A stretch of DNA of 27,488 bases. It comes from JBCDIQ01 sp039024295. GTDB taxonomy: Bacteria; Bacteroidota; Bacteroidia; J057. The stretch lies in NCBI GenBank assembly GCA_039024295.1, contig JBCDIQ010000024.1, positions 1 to 27,488 on the forward strand. The letters run 5' to 3'. Of this stretch, positions 24,294-27,488 are shown one piece after another. Positions within the stretch are counted from its first letter, which is position 1. Each line of letters opens with the position of its first letter. The notes beneath the pieces were generated by a model. That model was not told the DNA's origin. It ran no database searches and saw nothing but the letters and a program-made list of their open reading frames with translations. Both the position numbers and the translations under genes were made by a program.

Positions 24294-24638
24294 ACGGTTG
24301 TATATCCAATGCTAATATACACAAATACCTAATTTAGGCGCATATTTCCCACTTTTTGAAGAATAAGTTGTCAATTTCATTTCCTCGAAATTCATGAAAA
24401 ATGTTTCAAAATCGCGCTTAAACGATTCCACATAATAAACATTATGTCAACTCTTTTTTATAGGATGTAACAATTTTTGGTTTTTGGAGCCTATTTGGTA
24501 ACTTAATTTACTAATTGAAGCAAGCCACGTACGTTTTCTCGACGGTAATTACTTTTCACACCAGTAAAAAGGGTAAGAAATGAAAACCTTTATGGACTTG
24601 AAAAACTAATTAGCACCTTCTCACTGAAACACCTAAAT
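24294..24638 (+). other. AT-rich divergent regulatory stretch, 345 nt
   Basis: It separates the leftward GNAT unit from the rightward T9SS protein. A 6-bp inverted repeat CATAAT/ATTATG (24431-24446, loop AAAC) could be an operator. Promoter-like TTTG near 24483 followed after about 17 nt by TAATTTAC is weak. An eight-codon ATG frame at 24581-24610 is too short to support as a gene. Confidence 0.35.
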
Positions 24639-27488
24639 ATGAAGCACTTATTTACACATTTCACCTATTTTAAACGTACTTCAAATTACTTTTGGGCCTG
24701 CTTACTGACCTGTATGATATTTGGAAGTACTGCCCTGGCCCAAGCTCCCGTCAATGATGACTGTACAGGTGCCCTTACCCTTCCTTTGGGAAGTAATACT
24801 TGTGGTGCTTTTGTCTCAGCAACCAATGTAAATGCCACTACATCCGCTCAGCTCTTTGGAGGATTTTGCGGAGGGATACAAGGGGGAGATGTCTGGTTTA
24901 CCCTAACAATGCCTGTCAGTGGGCAGGTTTCCGTAGACCACAGATTTACCGGATGGTCCTCAGCTGCATTTGAAGTATACACCGGCACTTGTGCAGGCTT
25001 AAACTATCTAGGATGCCTGGATTTCAACAATGTAGCTCCAGGCATTCCCTTTCAACTCAACCTTGCTTCAGGTACGGTTGTGTACATTAGGGTTTGGGAT
25101 TTTGGCAATAATAACACCGGTACGGTTGAACTATGTGCGGCAGAACTGATTCCCCCAGCAAATGACGATTGCGCGAACGCTCAAGTTCTCACGCAAGGTG
25201 CCGGCTGTTCTCCTACTCAGGGTACCGTTGCTAATGCAACTGCTGCCGCAGCGAATTGTATCGGCACTGGAAACAGAGATGTGTGGTACTCATTCGTGGC
25301 TACTTCTACCAATCCTGTAATCGATGTTGACGCAAATTTTGATGCTGTGGTACAATTGTACAGCGGCGGGTGCGCCGGTACCAGTTTGGTATGCTCAGAT
25401 CCTGAATACATTGCAGCAACCGGACTTACCATTGGAACAACCTACCATATTCGTGTCAGTCCGTTTGCGGCTGGCAACCCTTTGAATGGAGACTTTACCA
25501 TTTGTGTAAAGGACCTTCCGGGAGCTCCTGTTAATGACGCTTGTGCGAATGCAACCGTGCTTACCCACAACACCTACTGCAATCCGACCCCAGGAACGCT
25601 GGAAGGCTCTACTTCATCCGGGCCGGGTTGTGCTTCTCCCGGAACGTATGATGTGTGGTATTCTTTCGTTGCACAATCTACCACCCCAATTATTCAGTTA
25701 AATTCCGACTTTGATTCAGAGATAAATCTCTACAGTGGAACCTGCGGTACATTAAATTCTATTAACTGCACCGTTTCCAAAACGATTTTCACAAGCACAG
25801 TTGGCGGGCTTACCGTCGGCAATACCTATTTTATTAAGGTAACCTATCGAAACATTGGCTTCCCGGCAGACCCAACTTTTGACATCTGTGTATTTGAAAA
25901 CCCGACTTGTGTGTCTGATCGTGCTATGCAGCCGTTTTGTACCGATGCTACTCTTACCTATCCGGCAGGAAGCTTCCCCTCCGGTGTCCCCCCACTAAGT
26001 GCCTCTACCGTCAATCCAGGTAACAACTACGGGTGTCTGTTATCTACGCCTAATCCAGCATGGTTCTACCTGGAAATTGATCAGCCAGGGAATATTGATG
26101 TCATCATGACCAATACCCAGAATGTAGATGTGGATATAGCGATGTGGGGCCCATTCGCTAACAAGGCCGCTGCATTAACAGCTTGCGGAACTTATGGTGC
26201 GCCTTTGGACTGTGACTATACCACTTCTCCTGGTGGAACGATGAACATTGTCGGTGCAACTACTGGGCAAGTCTACGTGATCTTGGTCACAAACTTTTCC
26301 AATGTCGCTACTCAAGTGAACATTGTCTCGGGAGGAGCCAGCACAGGTACAACCAACTGTAATATCATTTGTGACGATGCCCGCTTTAACTATGCCCCGG
26401 CCGGAGTTACCTCAGTTGCTCCCAACTATTGTGATCAAAATGGCAATTGGAATGACTATTACACCAATAACCTGCCGACTGAACTGGTTTTCTCGATTGA
26501 AAACCTGAATGCAACCAATGATGGCACTTCGGCAGACATTATCACCAATAACTTCCCTGCAACAGCAGGTGGCGTGTACCAGTCGACTGCCGGAGGAGGT
26601 TGTGCACCGCTGTGCTTTGAAATGGCAAGAGCCTGGAATGTCAACTTAGTGGGGGCCCTGCCGGTTGGAGGGGCAAATGTGCGATTCTACTATGATCCCA
26701 TCGAGCTAACCCAACTAACTGCACAGGCCAATGCCTACCTAGCAGCCAACGCAGCCTGTGGTTACATTTCTACCGGACCTATCTGGTTCAAAACCAATGG
26801 TATTCCCTACACGCCGCAGGCATTTAATGCGTTGCCTGGAGGATATACCCAGTTGGCCCCTGTAAATGGTACTACTGCTAATGGCATCAATTACGTCCAG
26901 TTCAATGGCGTAACTGGTTTCTCTGGAGGTACCTGTGCGATTTGCCTTACCTCTCCCCTACCTGTTGAGCTAGTTAACTTCTTTGGTACAGCAATAGGTG
27001 AAAAACATCTATTAACCTGGATTTCGGCCAATGAGCAGGGGTCAGATAAGTTTGTGCTTGAACATGCCGGCAGCGACCTGGACTTCAACCCGATTGCTGA
27101 GGTAAAGGCTTTAGGAAATACGGAGCAGGAAACTTCTTATGAAGTGAAAAATGATGAACTCTTGGTTGGATCAAATTTCTATCGGCTCAAATCCTATGAC
27201 CAATCAGGTGCCTACGAACTGAGTTCAACTGTAGAACTGGTTTACCAGCCAGAGGTAAATGCAAAACTGTACCCGAACCCTGCTTCCAATGCGTTGCAGG
27301 TGGAATTTATCCGAATCCAACATAACGCCACCTTAGAACTCTACTCTCTAGATGGACGGAAGATGTTAAGTTCCAGCTTTACCGCCCCAATCAATTCTAC
27401 CCAGACAGTGGATATCCAAAAACTTCCAGCAGGTGTATATACTTATAAACTACAGGTGGACGGACTCCAAGCCCAAAGAGGCAAATTA
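24639..27488 (+). CDS. Large secreted repeat protein with T9SS type A sorting domain, right end cut by the window
   Basis: From ATG 24639 the frame is open for 950 codons to the window edge with no stop. A signal peptide ends TALAQ (residue 35). Three clear repeats follow (about 38-168, 170-293, 296-422). Each begins with VNDDC, ANDDC or VNDAC and contains a DVWF or DVWYSF strand, a strand such as VQLYSGGC, and a closing CVKDL-like strand. A fourth, weaker copy is at about 425-575. Then comes a unique 190-residue region. A module starting LPVELVNFFG (about 770-865), widespread before T9SS tails, follows. The sorting domain has LYPNPASNALQVEF and LPAGVYTYKLQV. Only a few terminal residues are missing. 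It is probably a cell-surface or released adhesin-like protein; no catalytic motif was seen. Confidence 0.88.
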   Translation, partial: MKHLFTHFTYFKRTSNYFWACLLTCMIFGSTALAQAPVNDDCTGALTLPLGSNTCGAFVSATNVNATTSAQLFGGFCGGIQGGDVWFTLTMPVSGQVSVDHRFTGWSSAAFEVYTGTCAGLNYLGCLDFNNVAPGIPFQLNLASGTVVYIRVWDFGNNNTGTVELCAAELIPPANDDCANAQVLTQGAGCSPTQGTVANATAAAANCIGTGNRDVWYSFVATSTNPVIDVDANFDAVVQLYSGGCAGTSLVCSDPEYIAATGLTIGTTYHIRVSPFAAGNPLNGDFTICVKDLPGAPVNDACANATVLTHNTYCNPTPGTLEGSTSSGPGCASPGTYDVWYSFVAQSTTPIIQLNSDFDSEINLYSGTCGTLNSINCTVSKTIFTSTVGGLTVGNTYFIKVTYRNIGFPADPTFDICVFENPTCVSDRAMQPFCTDATLTYPAGSFPSGVPPLSASTVNPGNNYGCLLSTPNPAWFYLEIDQPGNIDVIMTNTQNVDVDIAMWGPFANKAAALTACGTYGAPLDCDYTTSPGGTMNIVGATTGQVYVILVTNFSNVATQVNIVSGGASTGTTNCNIICDDARFNYAPAGVTSVAPNYCDQNGNWNDYYTNNLPTELVFSIENLNATNDGTSADIITNNFPATAGGVYQSTAGGGCAPLCFEMARAWNVNLVGALPVGGANVRFYYDPIELTQLTAQANAYLAANAACGYISTGPIWFKTNGIPYTPQAFNALPGGYTQLAPVNGTTANGINYVQFNGVTGFSGGTCAICLTSPLPVELVNFFGTAIGEKHLLTWISANEQGSDKFVLEHAGSDLDFNPIAEVKALGNTEQETSYEVKNDELLVGSNFYRLKSYDQSGAYELSSTVELVYQPEVNAKLYPNPASNALQVEFIRIQHNATLELYSLDGRKMLSSSFTAPINSTQTVDIQKLPAGVYTYKLQVDGLQAQRGKL

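Noticed and set aside
24581..24610. Eight-codon leader frame before the T9SS protein
   Set aside because: Too short to separate from chance; no attenuation-type codon run or hairpin beside it.

Overview
The window looks like chromosomal DNA of a marine-type Bacteroidota, most likely the Saprospiria/Lewinella side of the phylum (lineage is inference). The evidence is a SusC/SusD pair, two proteins with type IX secretion (T9SS) C-terminal sorting domains, phylum-style promoters (TTTG spaced from TAnnTTTG), and ECF sigma factors paired with membrane partners. No phage, transposase or CRISPR array is visible.

Layout. 1-4731: the tail of an envelope polysaccharide gene overlaps an O-antigen ligase. 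Then come a lipoprotein gene broken by one in-frame TAA, a polytopic GT-C-like membrane protein, and a small unidentified ORF with a TTG start. 4993-7177: a secreted MORN-like/FKBP isomerase, a tRNA-Leu(CAA) with its terminator on the minus strand, and a YbfF-type hydrolase. The hydrolase is followed by a divergent, truncated second copy of its own 3' end; each tail ends in the same long palindrome. 7200-10973: a fatty acid desaturase, an NTF2-like protein, two tandem paralogous membrane proteins, and a CPBP-family membrane protease facing away.

11199-20256 is an alpha-glucan utilization locus. A T9SS-secreted GH13 amylase reads leftward. From an opposed promoter pair, SusC, SusD, a small surface lipoprotein and a two-repeat binding-type protein read rightward. 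The domain repeated twice in the last protein also appears at the N-terminus of the amylase, so three copies of one uncharacterised module tie the secreted enzyme to the cell-surface complex.

20316-22971 holds two back-to-back ECF sigma modules on the minus strand. Each is a sigma gene overlapping a membrane-protein gene by 4 or 1 nt, and the upstream module has a near-ideal promoter. 23100-24293 has a membrane protein and a GNAT acetyltransferase. From 24639 to the right edge runs a 950-codon open frame with no stop: a repeat-rich T9SS cargo protein missing only its last few residues.

The strongest leads are the shared glucan-locus domain, the hydrolase-tail/palindrome duplication with synonymous-dominated divergence, the lipoprotein with a single nonsense codon, and the 7-nt-phased inverted arms between susD and the downstream genes.
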